DNA of 15,172 nt from an uncultured Mucilaginibacter sp. (lineage in GTDB: Bacteria; Bacteroidota; Bacteroidia; Sphingobacteriales; Sphingobacteriaceae). The notes beneath the pieces are model-generated. The model worked only from the letters and a program-made list of their open reading frames with translations, ran no database searches and was not told where the DNA came from. Positions 7,008 through 13,437 of this stretch are shown here, piece by piece. Position 1 is the first letter of the stretch. Every line of letters starts with the position of its first letter. The position numbers were made by a program, and so were the translations under genes. The stretch lies in NCBI GenBank assembly GCA_903885865.1, contig CAISKH010000331.1:1-15172 (forward strand), read 5' to 3'.

Positions 7008-8150
7008 TTAATTCGATATATATTGATTCCCTTGCGGGCTTGATTTAAATTTAAAATAATTGATCAGCTGTAAAGATACATCTAAAAATAAAATTTTAGG
7101 GTTTGCATTTCTTTCTACATGATAATGCGCCTTTTCCAGCTCGGCAATAATGGCCTGGTTCATTGAAACGGTCATTACATTGGTCATTTTTTGTGCTATT
7201 TCCAGTTCAGCAGCCGGCAGGTGCACCAGTTCGCCGGCCCCGGCCATTAGCAGGCAGCACTCCCGTATAAAGCTGATACCATAACGTAAAAAATTTTTTT
7301 GGTTTTCGCGGCCCATTTTGGCTAACTGCTCAACAAAGCCCACCAATTCAATCACCTTATTGGCAACACAAAGGCGCAGCCACTGCACAAATAGCGGATG
7401 GTAGCCATTATTTTCCTGCTGCAGCATAACAAGGGCATCAGTTAAGTTACCGTTGCTTAAATACGCAATTTCGGCCGCGGCATGTTCGGTTTGGTGATAA
7501 TGGTTTATTAAATGTTCTTTTATATCATCATAACCCAATGCCGGTATTTTTATTAATTGCGTGCGCGAAAGTATGGTGCTTAATATCTGGTCCTGGTTTT
7601 GGGCCACCAATAAAAACAAGGTATTGGGTTGCGGCTCCTCAATAATTTTAAGCAGCGAATTGCCCTGCTTATCCAAAAACTCGGGCAACCAAAGTATCAA
7701 AACCTTATATGTAGATTCAAATGGTTTCAGGCTTAATCTTTTTATGATCTGGTGACAATCAGCAATATTAATATTGGCCTGTTTGTTCCCGGCATCCAAA
7801 TAGCTGCGCCATATATCAAGGCTTAAATAATTATTTTCTAAAAAAGCCTGCCGCCAGTTTTCGATAAAGTCGATCGATGTTTCTTTGGGGAGGCCAAACG
7901 TTGGGTAGGTAAAATGCAGGTCGGGGTGCACCAGTTTTTGGTATTTGCGGCATGAGGAACATTCGCCGCATGAATCATCGGGCTGTTTATCCAAACACGA
8001 TAAATACTGCGCATAGGCAACCGCCAAAGCCAGGCTGCCCGAACCCTCGGGCCCCAAAAACAATTGCGCATGACTAACCCGATTCTCTTTTACCGAATTA
8101 ATGAGCCGTTGCTTCACGGCGGCTTGCCCAACTATTTGTTTAAACTGCAT
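7008..8150 (-). CDS. holB: DNA polymerase III delta' subunit (clamp loader)
   Basis: Delta' subunit of the replicative clamp loader, which with delta and tau/gamma opens the beta clamp onto primed DNA. The protein has 380 residues. A RuvB-like AAA+ fold begins at residue 1 (QFKQIVGQ). The P-loop is degenerate (GPEGSGSL, 33-40, with Ser where Lys is expected), as known for delta', which does not hydrolyse ATP. Zinc-binding cysteines are at 52, 61, 64 and 67. LLKIIEEPQPNTLFLL (167-181) is the conserved sensor region, and SRTQ (195-198) corresponds to the SRC motif carrying the arginine finger. It is the first gene of the holB-ricT-gldH operon and is divergent from ruvX; its leader carries the heptamer array at 8174-8199. 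An imperfect -7 box (TATTTCTG on the minus strand, near 8203-8210) may drive it. Confidence 0.93.
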   Translation of the reverse strand: MQFKQIVGQAAVKQRLINSVKENRVSHAQLFLGPEGSGSLALAVAYAQYLSCLDKQPDDSCGECSSCRKYQKLVHPDLHFTYPTFGLPKETSIDFIENWRQAFLENNYLSLDIWRSYLDAGNKQANINIADCHQIIKRLSLKPFESTYKVLILWLPEFLDKQGNSLLKIIEEPQPNTLFLLVAQNQDQILSTILSRTQLIKIPALGYDDIKEHLINHYHQTEHAAAEIAYLSNGNLTDALVMLQQENNGYHPLFVQWLRLCVANKVIELVGFVEQLAKMGRENQKNFLRYGISFIRECCLLMAGAGELVHLPAAELEIAQKMTNVMTVSMNQAIIAELEKAHYHVERNANPKILFLDVSLQLINYFKFKSSPQGNQYISN

Positions 8151-8173
8151 TGGTGCAAGTTAATAATTAGATG

Positions 8174-8199
8174 TGAGAATTGAGATTTGAGACGTGAGA
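8174..8199 (-). repeat. TCTCANN heptamer array in the holB leader
   Basis: On the minus strand TCTCA occurs at exact 7-base intervals; on the plus strand TGAGA lies at 8174-8178, 8181-8185, 8188-8192 and 8195-8199. The two remaining bases of each unit vary (CG, AA, AT, CA in minus order). The array lies 23 bases upstream of the holB start and would be in its mRNA leader. It mirrors the array before ruvX. Confidence 0.8.
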
Positions 8200-8220
8200 C
8201 AGAAATATTTTTTACATAAA

Positions 8221-8254
8221 TTGGACGGGTAAGTCACTTTGCCGCATACATTTG
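8221..8254 (+). promoter_or_regulatory. ruvX promoter (TTG / TACATTTG)
   Basis: TACATTTG at 8247-8254 fits the -7 consensus TAnnTTTG exactly, with TTG at 8221-8223 23 bases upstream, the long end of the usual -33 spacing. Transcription would begin near 8260, just before the heptamer array. The TTG within this box (8252) opens a longer frame into ruvX, but a start codon inside the promoter is implausible; this decides for the ATG at 8306. Confidence 0.65.
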
Positions 8255-8271
8255 CTAAATGACCAACCCGA

Positions 8272-8304
8272 TCTCATATCTCACATCTCATATCTCACAT
8301 CTAT
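8272..8304 (+). repeat. TCTCANN heptamer array in the ruvX leader
   Basis: TCTCA occurs at 8272, 8279, 8286 and 8293 (exact 7-base period), with a decayed fifth unit TCTAT at 8300. Units alternate TCTCATA and TCTCACA, so the array is also two tandem 14-mers. It ends one base before the ATG at 8306 and so occupies the ribosome-binding position, where no Shine-Dalgarno sequence is present. Confidence 0.85.
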
Positions 8305-8305
8305 C

Positions 8306-8719
8306 ATGAGAATCATGGCCTTCGATTACGGTACCAAACGCATAGGCATAGCGGTTACCGACCCATTGCAGATCATCGCGACAGGGCTGGATACCATACA
8401 TCCCAATAAAATCATTGATTTTTTAAAAAAATACCTGCAAACCGAGCCCGTTGAACGTTTTATTGTTGGCGAACCTAAACAGATGGATAATACGCCCTCA
8501 CAATCGGCCCCTCATGTTAAGGGTTTTGTTAATTTGCTTAAAAAAACTTTTCCCGATATTCCTGTTGAAATGCTGGATGAACGGTTTACTTCTAAGATGG
8601 CATCGGCAGCAATATTGCAAAGCGGATTAAAGAAAATGGACAGGCAAAACAAGGAACGAGTTGATACTATTTCGGCGACTATTTTGCTACAGTCATGGAT
8701 GGAAAAGAGTAATTTTTAG
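8306..8719 (+). CDS. ruvX: RuvX/YqgF family Holliday junction resolvase-like nuclease
   Basis: A 137-residue RNase H-like nuclease of the YqgF family. The family is linked to Holliday junction resolution and, in E. coli, to 16S pre-rRNA 5' end processing. Catalytic acidic residues are visible: Asp7 in MAFDYGTKRIGIAV, Glu92 in DERFTS (91-96) and Asp120 in DTISATILLQ (120-129), plus the VGEP loop at 54-57. The length fits the family. The frame extends upstream to a TTG at 8252, but that lies in the promoter and would encode repeat sequence, so the ATG at 8306 is chosen; a further ATG at 8315 is less likely because it would delete residues before the first catalytic strand. It is divergent from holB. 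dinD follows 29 bases later in the same direction. Confidence 0.92.
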   Translation: MRIMAFDYGTKRIGIAVTDPLQIIATGLDTIHPNKIIDFLKKYLQTEPVERFIVGEPKQMDNTPSQSAPHVKGFVNLLKKTFPDIPVEMLDERFTSKMASAAILQSGLKKMDRQNKERVDTISATILLQSWMEKSNF

Positions 8720-8740
8720 TATATTGGAGTCCATTAAAAA

Positions 8741-8745
8741 GAGGA
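8741..8745 (+). promoter_or_regulatory. Shine-Dalgarno-like site of dinD
   Basis: GAGGA sits 3 bases before the dinD ATG. Purine-rich sites of this kind are absent before most other genes in this window, which fits the idea that dinD came from elsewhere, though the spacing is short. Confidence 0.4.
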
Positions 8746-8748
8746 ATT

Positions 8749-9567
8749 ATGACAGCCCAAAATCAATTCGAAGAGATAAAACATATTAATGATATCGGCC
8801 AAGAGTATTGGAGCGCAAGAGAGCTGTTTAAGGTGCTGGAATATATTAAATGGGAAAAATTTCTTAATGTAATCGACAAAGCTAAAGAGGCCTGTAAAAA
8901 TTCCGGTCAAGACCCGGACAACCATTTTCCCCGGGTGGAGAAAATGGTAAAAATAGGCTCGGGAGCAAGCCGGGATGTTGGGGATTTACAACTATCCAGA
9001 TACGCTTGCTATTTAATAATTCAAAACGCAGATCCTTCAAAAGAAGTAGTAGCGCTTGGACAAACATACTTTGCGGTGCAGGCTCGAAAACAGGAATTGT
9101 TAGAACAAGCATTTGAACAATTAAATGACGAAGATGAAAAGCGAATGTTTTTGAGAAAAGAAATGGCTGAGCATAATAAGCATTTAGCGGATGCTGCAAA
9201 AGATGCCGGAGTAATTCAACCGTGGGAATATGCGGTTTTTCAAAACCACGGATACATGGGCTTATACAATGGTTTGGGGGCAAAAGAAATTCAGGCAAAA
9301 AAAGGGTTAAAAAAAAGCCAGAATATATTAGATCATATGGGAAGTACGGAATTAGCAGCCAATTTATTCCGCGCTACTCAAACCGAAGAAAAATTAAGAC
9401 GTGAAAAGATAAAAGGGAAACAAAAGGCGAATCAAGCCCATCTGGAAGTCGGCAAAAAAGTTAGACAAACAATAAAAGAATTAGGGGGAACTATGCCCGA
9501 AGATTTACCAATGGAAGAAAGTATAAAAAGGATAGAAGGGACTAAAAAGAATAAGCTAAAAAAATAA
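8749..9567 (+). CDS. dinD: DNA damage-inducible protein D (DinD)
   Basis: DinD family protein, 272 residues against about 274 in E. coli, and alignable by eye end to end. Conserved blocks: WSARELFKVLEY (21-32, start of the BRO-N-like region), RYACYLIIQNADPSK (84-98), GQTYFAVQ (104-111), FQNHGYMGLY (164-173), LDHMGSTELAANLFRATQTEEKL (194-216) and VRQTIKELGGTMPEDLP (238-254). In E. coli, DinD is an SOS-induced protein that inhibits RecA-mediated strand exchange by acting on RecA filaments. The gene is purine-rich and lower in G/C (19 of 60 bases at 9121-9180) than ruvX or the methyltransferase gene. DinD is scattered among bacteria, so transfer is likely. No obvious SOS operator lies in the 29 bases after ruvX, so it may depend on the ruvX promoter. 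The basic C-terminus (KKNKLKK) could aid nucleic-acid contact. Confidence 0.94.
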   Translation: MTAQNQFEEIKHINDIGQEYWSARELFKVLEYIKWEKFLNVIDKAKEACKNSGQDPDNHFPRVEKMVKIGSGASRDVGDLQLSRYACYLIIQNADPSKEVVALGQTYFAVQARKQELLEQAFEQLNDEDEKRMFLRKEMAEHNKHLADAAKDAGVIQPWEYAVFQNHGYMGLYNGLGAKEIQAKKGLKKSQNILDHMGSTELAANLFRATQTEEKLRREKIKGKQKANQAHLEVGKKVRQTIKELGGTMPEDLPMEESIKRIEGTKKNKLKK

Positions 9568-9606
9568 AGCCAAAATCGCCCGGAAACCCATTAATTTCAA
9601 ATTCCT

Positions 9607-9614
9607 TATCTTTG
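9607..9614 (+). promoter_or_regulatory. -7 box (TATCTTTG) adjoining the methyltransferase start
   Basis: An exact TAnnTTTG match ends 4 bases before the ATG at 9619. Transcription would begin at or next to the start codon, giving a leaderless or nearly leaderless mRNA. No -33 TTG is visible in the AT-rich sequence upstream. Confidence 0.5.
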
Positions 9615-9618
9615 CCGA

Positions 9619-10257
9619 ATGGAAATCCTTGACGGCGCTTTACAAACCTACTTAGATAACCATTGCGAGCCCGAACCGCCGGCGCTGCAAACCATTAACC
9701 GGGAAACGTATTTAAAGGTATTAAAGCCCAATATGCTAAGCGGCCATTATCAGGGCCGGGTACTGAGCATGCTCAGCAAAATGATGCGGCCCGAACGGAT
9801 TTTGGAAATAGGCACGTTTACCGGTTACGCCACCATTTGCCTGGCCGAAGGGTTGACCGGCGATGGCATCATCCACACCATTGAAGTTAACCGCGAGCTG
9901 GAAGAAATGCTTAAAGCGAACTTTGCCGCATCAAATGTTGAAAAAAAAATAAAACTGCATTTTGGTGAAGCAGAGCAAGTTATAGCCGGTTTAGACGAAA
10001 AAAACATCGATATAGTATTTATTGATGCAGATAAAAAGAATAATTATCTTTACTTTCAGTTAATATTTGAAAAAGTAAGATCCGGAGGATTAATAATAAT
10101 TGATAATGTTTTGTGGAAAGGGAAAGTATATGGCAACGAAAAGGACGCCGATACCGTAAACATTCGCAAGCTAAATGACCAGGTAGCTGCTGACACAAGG
10201 GTTGAAAAACTAATTTTACCTGTGCGCGACGGCCTGCTGCTCATCCAAAAAAAATAA
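9619..10257 (+). CDS. SAM-dependent O-methyltransferase (caffeoyl-CoA OMT-like)
   Basis: Class I methyltransferase of the small cation-dependent O-methyltransferase family, 212 residues, no signal peptide. SAM-binding motif I is EIGTFTGYAT (63-72), followed by the ribose-binding acidic residue E89 in HTIEVN. Metal-ligand positions are D136 in FIDADKK (134-140) and D162-N163 in IIIDNVLW (159-166). Plant members methylate caffeoyl-CoA and bacterial members act on various catechol-type compounds; the substrate here cannot be predicted. The stop lies 2 bases before the glucosaminidase gene, so they are co-transcribed, but a functional link between a cytoplasmic methyltransferase and exported murein hydrolases is not established. 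An exact -7 box abuts the start (9607-9614). G/C content returns to normal after dinD. Confidence 0.93.
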   Translation: MEILDGALQTYLDNHCEPEPPALQTINRETYLKVLKPNMLSGHYQGRVLSMLSKMMRPERILEIGTFTGYATICLAEGLTGDGIIHTIEVNRELEEMLKANFAASNVEKKIKLHFGEAEQVIAGLDEKNIDIVFIDADKKNNYLYFQLIFEKVRSGGLIIIDNVLWKGKVYGNEKDADTVNIRKLNDQVAADTRVEKLILPVRDGLLLIQKK

Positions 10258-10259
10258 TT

Positions 10260-10793
10260 ATGAAGAAAGCCTTACTGATTATTGTGCTGCTGTTATTCTG
10301 TTTTGCGGGTTTCGCCCAAAAAAACACTTCACTATCGTACATCGAAAAATTTAAGGATAATGCCATCGCTATCATGCACGAGACCGGAATACCCGCAAGC
10401 ATAATTTTAGGGGTGGCCATGCATGAATCGGGTTGCGGAAACAGCAACATAGCCCAAAAACTGAACAACCAGTTTGGGGTAAAAGGCGGCGGTGGCGCCG
10501 TATTTTACAAACACAACAAGAAAGTACATTCGGCTTATAAAAAATACGATTCGGTACTAGATTCTTTCGATGATTTTGCCCGCATTATTACCCAGCGGCA
10601 GCAATTCAGCTACTTATTAGAAACCCTTACCACGCAGGATTATGAAAAATGGGTAAAAGGTATTCAGCACGGAGGGTATGCAGGCAGTAAGAAATGGGGC
10701 GCGCAGGTATTGGCCATTATTCATAAATACCAGTTAAACATGCTGGATGAACAACCCGATGACAAACCGCAAATAACAGAAAATCAAAAATAA
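10260..10793 (+). CDS. Exported glucosaminidase-domain murein hydrolase
   Basis: Probable peptidoglycan beta-N-acetylglucosaminidase of the Mannosyl-glycoprotein endo-beta-N-acetylglucosaminidase-like (FlgJ/LytG, GH73) superfamily, 177 residues. Residues 1-19 are a signal peptide (FAGFA/Q) without lipobox, so soluble in the periplasm. The domain spans about 25-160: YIEKFKDNAIAIMHETGIPASIILG (27-51), the catalytic segment AMHESGCGNS with Glu56 (53-62), NNQFGVKG (69-76) and the closing GGYAGSKKWGAQVLAIIHKYQL (138-159). The tail (163-177) is short, polar and probably disordered. It is translationally coupled to the upstream methyltransferase and followed 31 bases later by a paralogue with the same domain, so a local duplication is likely. 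It has no cell-wall-binding domain of its own. Confidence 0.92.
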   Translation: MKKALLIIVLLLFCFAGFAQKNTSLSYIEKFKDNAIAIMHETGIPASIILGVAMHESGCGNSNIAQKLNNQFGVKGGGGAVFYKHNKKVHSAYKKYDSVLDSFDDFARIITQRQQFSYLLETLTTQDYEKWVKGIQHGGYAGSKKWGAQVLAIIHKYQLNMLDEQPDDKPQITENQK

Positions 10794-10824
10794 TTATTAC
10801 AGTAATAAAACCTATTTTGGCACA

Positions 10825-11700
10825 ATGATCTTTGCCAAACACACCCATTTAGCGAAACAGCGAACTATAGTATTTTTATTTATAGCCGTTGTTTTTTTAA
10901 GCGCTTGTTCTGTCCATAAAAAAGTAATAACCGCGAACGTTACTAATAAGGAAGCACACAAAAATAACACTGTTATACAAAAAGCCAATAAAGAGGCAAT
11001 TGCGAACTATGTGCCTTTTACTGCAGCCAGTTATATTGACCGTTTTAAAACAATTGCGATACAGGAAATGAATACCTACGGAATCCCGGCGAGTATCACC
11101 TTAGCGCAGGGTTTGTTTGAATCGGGCAACGGCAACGGCGACCTGGCAAAGATAGCCAATAACCATTTTGGCATTAAATGTACCAGCGACTGGAAGGGAA
11201 AAAGCTATTATAAAGATGATGATAACGTAAACGACTGTTTCCGCGTTTACGATAAGCCGGAAGACTCCTACCGCGACCACTCCGAATTTTTAAAAAGAAA
11301 ACGCTACGCGCCACTATTTGAGCTGGATAAGAACGATTACCAGGGCTGGGCCAATGGTTTAAAACAAGCCGGTTATGCAACCAACCCAAAATATCCGCAA
11401 CTGATCATCAGTATAATACAAAAATACAATCTTGATCAGTATGACCGCCCAGAAGGTGAAATACAAAAAATTAAACGGGAGGATAGGGTGCTTACCCAGA
11501 TCAATCAAAATATTGGCAAAGCCATAAAAGACTCACTGGTCGAAAATACGCCAACCAATAAATTATATACCATTAAGCAAGGCGATACACTATACAACGT
11601 TTCTAAACGTTTTGGATTGACCGTTGATGAACTTAAATCATTAAATAACATGGCCGACAATAGCATCAAGATCGGCCAGAAACTGATCATTGCTAAATAA
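10825..11700 (+). CDS. Glucosaminidase-LysM lipoprotein (murein hydrolase)
   Basis: Predicted peptidoglycan hydrolase, 291 residues, anchored as a lipoprotein (lipobox LSAC, Cys28). After a polar linker (30-65), the glucosaminidase domain covers about 66-205 with YIDRFKTIAIQEMNTYGIPASITL (70-93), catalytic Glu99 in GLFESGNGNG (96-105), NNHFGIKC (112-119), and GWANGLKQAGYATNPKYPQ (174-192). A LysM peptidoglycan-binding repeat closes the protein (YTIKQGDTLYNVSKRFGL at 248-265, to residue 290). This is the classical order for Bacteroidota wall hydrolases. Two cysteines in the catalytic domain (119 and 138) could form a disulphide. It shares domain layout with the upstream gene (YIxKF/YIDRF, TYGIPAS/TGIPAS, GYA), so the pair are paralogues. 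It is probably co-transcribed; only 31 bases separate them. Confidence 0.94.
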   Translation: MIFAKHTHLAKQRTIVFLFIAVVFLSACSVHKKVITANVTNKEAHKNNTVIQKANKEAIANYVPFTAASYIDRFKTIAIQEMNTYGIPASITLAQGLFESGNGNGDLAKIANNHFGIKCTSDWKGKSYYKDDDNVNDCFRVYDKPEDSYRDHSEFLKRKRYAPLFELDKNDYQGWANGLKQAGYATNPKYPQLIISIIQKYNLDQYDRPEGEIQKIKREDRVLTQINQNIGKAIKDSLVENTPTNKLYTIKQGDTLYNVSKRFGLTVDELKSLNNMADNSIKIGQKLIIAK

Positions 11701-11747
11701 ACCCTGTTAATTATTGTTAAATAGTGTGCGCAACGTACGTAAACGTT

Positions 11748-11755
11748 TAGTTTTG
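11748..11755 (+). promoter_or_regulatory. -7 box (TAGTTTTG) before gene 11764
   Basis: An exact TAnnTTTG match ends 8 bases before the ATG, giving a leaderless or very short leader, as for the methyltransferase gene. The nearest upstream TTG (11714-11716) is 31 bases away, too far for a typical -33 element. Confidence 0.45.
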
Positions 11756-11763
11756 GCTTTTTA

Positions 11764-12546
11764 ATGAAACCGTTAATACTGCTTATATTTTGTTTGTTCA
11801 CTGTAAAAGTGTTTGCTCAGGAAACATCGGTAGCGGGTATTGTATTCGATACGCAGAGCAAAGACAGGTTATCAAGAGTTAATGTGTTGAACTTATCTAC
11901 CGGGCTATCTGTTTACGATAACCTGAACGGTGTATTTAGCATTGCCGCGAAACCCGGAGACAAGCTGATCTTTACACAGCCTGAGCATTTTGCCGACACT
12001 GTAAAAGTACTGGACTATATACCCCTTGGCATTTTTTTGCAACGGAAGGCAATTCAACTTAAAGAAGTTTCAATTTTTGATACCCTGCAGGATCCGCTAA
12101 AAAGGCTCATGGCAAAACGGCGCGATTTTAGCAAAGCATACGGCCCATTGGCAGACAAAGATTTTTTAACACTTTCGCCCGGCGGCGGGGCAGGCCTGGG
12201 TATTGACGCTATATGGAACTCGTTGAGCCGCAGTGGTCGTAACGCCGCGCATTTGCGCGAGACCATAGACAACGATTATAAGCAAGATGTTATAGATTAT
12301 CGCTTTAATAAAACACTGGTGGCCCGGGTAACAGGGTTAAAAGACAAGCGGCTAGCCGATTTTATGTTAAAGTATAGGCCGGGGTACTACCTGGTGGCCA
12401 ACTCCAGCGAATACGAATTTATATTATCAATAAGAACTAACTACAGAAGGTATTTACGTAGCCCGGCGGCACATGCCTTGCAGCCTTTATATCCGGCTAA
12501 AAAACAAACTGAGCCTGTACCAAAAACATCAGCACAGGCTCAATAA
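11764..12546 (+). CDS. Secreted carboxypeptidase-regulatory-like domain protein
   Basis: A 260-residue exported protein. Residues 1-18 are a signal peptide (VKVFA/Q). Residues 20-105 form a carboxypeptidase D-regulatory-like domain as found at the front of TonB-dependent receptors: TSVAGIVFDTQSKDRLSRVNV (21-41), LNGVFSIAAKPGDKLIFT (54-71) and a closing LKEVSI (99-104). The receptor plug and barrel are absent, so it is a stand-alone domain protein. Residues 108-235 hold a conserved-looking but unassigned helical region with a Gly-rich stretch (SPGGGAGLGI, 138-147) and many Arg/Lys, ending in a polar Pro/Ala tail. The family is common in Bacteroidota and its role is unknown; periplasmic or outer-membrane association is likely. 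It has its own -7 box and ends 21 bases from the convergent isomerase gene, with no clear terminator between them. Confidence 0.8.
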   Translation: MKPLILLIFCLFTVKVFAQETSVAGIVFDTQSKDRLSRVNVLNLSTGLSVYDNLNGVFSIAAKPGDKLIFTQPEHFADTVKVLDYIPLGIFLQRKAIQLKEVSIFDTLQDPLKRLMAKRRDFSKAYGPLADKDFLTLSPGGGAGLGIDAIWNSLSRSGRNAAHLRETIDNDYKQDVIDYRFNKTLVARVTGLKDKRLADFMLKYRPGYYLVANSSEYEFILSIRTNYRRYLRSPAAHALQPLYPAKKQTEPVPKTSAQAQ

Positions 12547-12567
12547 ATACATTTGGTTTTGCGGTGC

Positions 12568-13407
12568 TTAATAATCGACCTTTTCCATATAAGCCATATT
12601 GATCTTCATGCTATCCAGGGCAGAAACAGGGTATTCTTCCTGCTCAATAAAGAAATATTTCATACCGGCATCTTTGCTGTGTTTAAGCAGGCCCACAATG
12701 TCCAATGTGCCGTTGCCAAATTCGGTACTGCGCCTCCCCTTCATATCTTTTAAATGCCATAGCGGGAAACGGGCGCCATAATTTTTAAAATATTCAAACG
12801 GGTCCTTTCCTGCTGCCAGTACCCAGCCCAGGTCCATCTCCATGTGTACCAGTTTGGGGTCGGTGTTTCTCAGCAGTACATCATATAGTACATCGCCTGT
12901 GTCCTTATCCTGCTGAAATTCGGCATTATGATTATGAAAGCCGAATTTAATATTTGCAGCCTTACATTCTTCGCCGGCCTTATTAAACCGCTCGGCTATT
13001 TTTTGATAGTTAGTAGTAGTTTGTCCCTGGTAAGGCAACGTAGAGCAGATGAGATATTCCTGTCCCGATTCTGCAGCCTGCGCTATTGTGTCCTGCCATT
13101 TACTGTCAATGGAGGTATGTCCGCTGCGCAGGGTCATACCCAGGTCGTTACAGGTTTGTTTCATTTCGGCAGGCTTTAAGCCATAAAACAGGCCCAAATT
13201 GCTTGAGGCCGATTCAACCTGCTTAATTCCAAGGTCAGCAATTATTTTTAGGGTCCCTTTGGGGTCAACCATCATTTCCTTACGGAAAGTATACAACTGA
13301 ATACCTATATTTTTTACTTTTTTTGGTGCGAAAGCAAAAGAGGGTAACAGCGCTGAAGTTACAGCCAAAGCTCCCATTTTTTTTAAAAAATCACGACGTT
13401 TTTCCAT
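12568..13407 (-). CDS. Tat-exported sugar phosphate isomerase/epimerase-like TIM barrel
   Basis: Xylose isomerase-like TIM-barrel protein (AP endonuclease family 2 fold), 279 residues. The N-terminus carries a twin-arginine signal (KRRDFLKKMG, Arg4-Arg5) followed by a hydrophobic stretch and cleavage near residues 24-28, so a folded, metal-loaded enzyme is exported. Metal-site candidates are Glu65 (QVES), His158 and His160 in FGFHNHN (155-161), Glu190 and Asp192 in HMEMDLGW (188-195), His218 in WHLKD (217-221), and Glu255 in FIEQEEY. The barrel looks complete. Members isomerise or epimerise sugars; the annotation 'sugar phosphate' is conventional and an unphosphorylated periplasmic sugar is more likely here. 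It lies 30 bases after the dehydrogenase/cytochrome gene on the same strand, suggesting one oxidative sugar-processing unit. An exported 3-keto-sugar epimerase is one attractive but unproven option. Confidence 0.9.
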   Translation of the reverse strand: MEKRRDFLKKMGALAVTSALLPSFAFAPKKVKNIGIQLYTFRKEMMVDPKGTLKIIADLGIKQVESASSNLGLFYGLKPAEMKQTCNDLGMTLRSGHTSIDSKWQDTIAQAAESGQEYLICSTLPYQGQTTTNYQKIAERFNKAGEECKAANIKFGFHNHNAEFQQDKDTGDVLYDVLLRNTDPKLVHMEMDLGWVLAAGKDPFEYFKNYGARFPLWHLKDMKGRRSTEFGNGTLDIVGLLKHSKDAGMKYFFIEQEEYPVSALDSMKINMAYMEKVDY

Positions 13408-13437
13408 GGATCATTTATGTTTAATAAGTTTTATATT

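Noticed and set aside
8252..8305. Longer ruvX starting at TTG 8252
   Set aside because: The TTG lies inside the -7 box, the extra 18 codons encode only the heptamer repeat, and family members start close to the first catalytic Asp as with the ATG at 8306.
12547..12567. Bidirectional terminator between convergent genes
   Set aside because: The 21-base gap has no inverted repeat worth calling.
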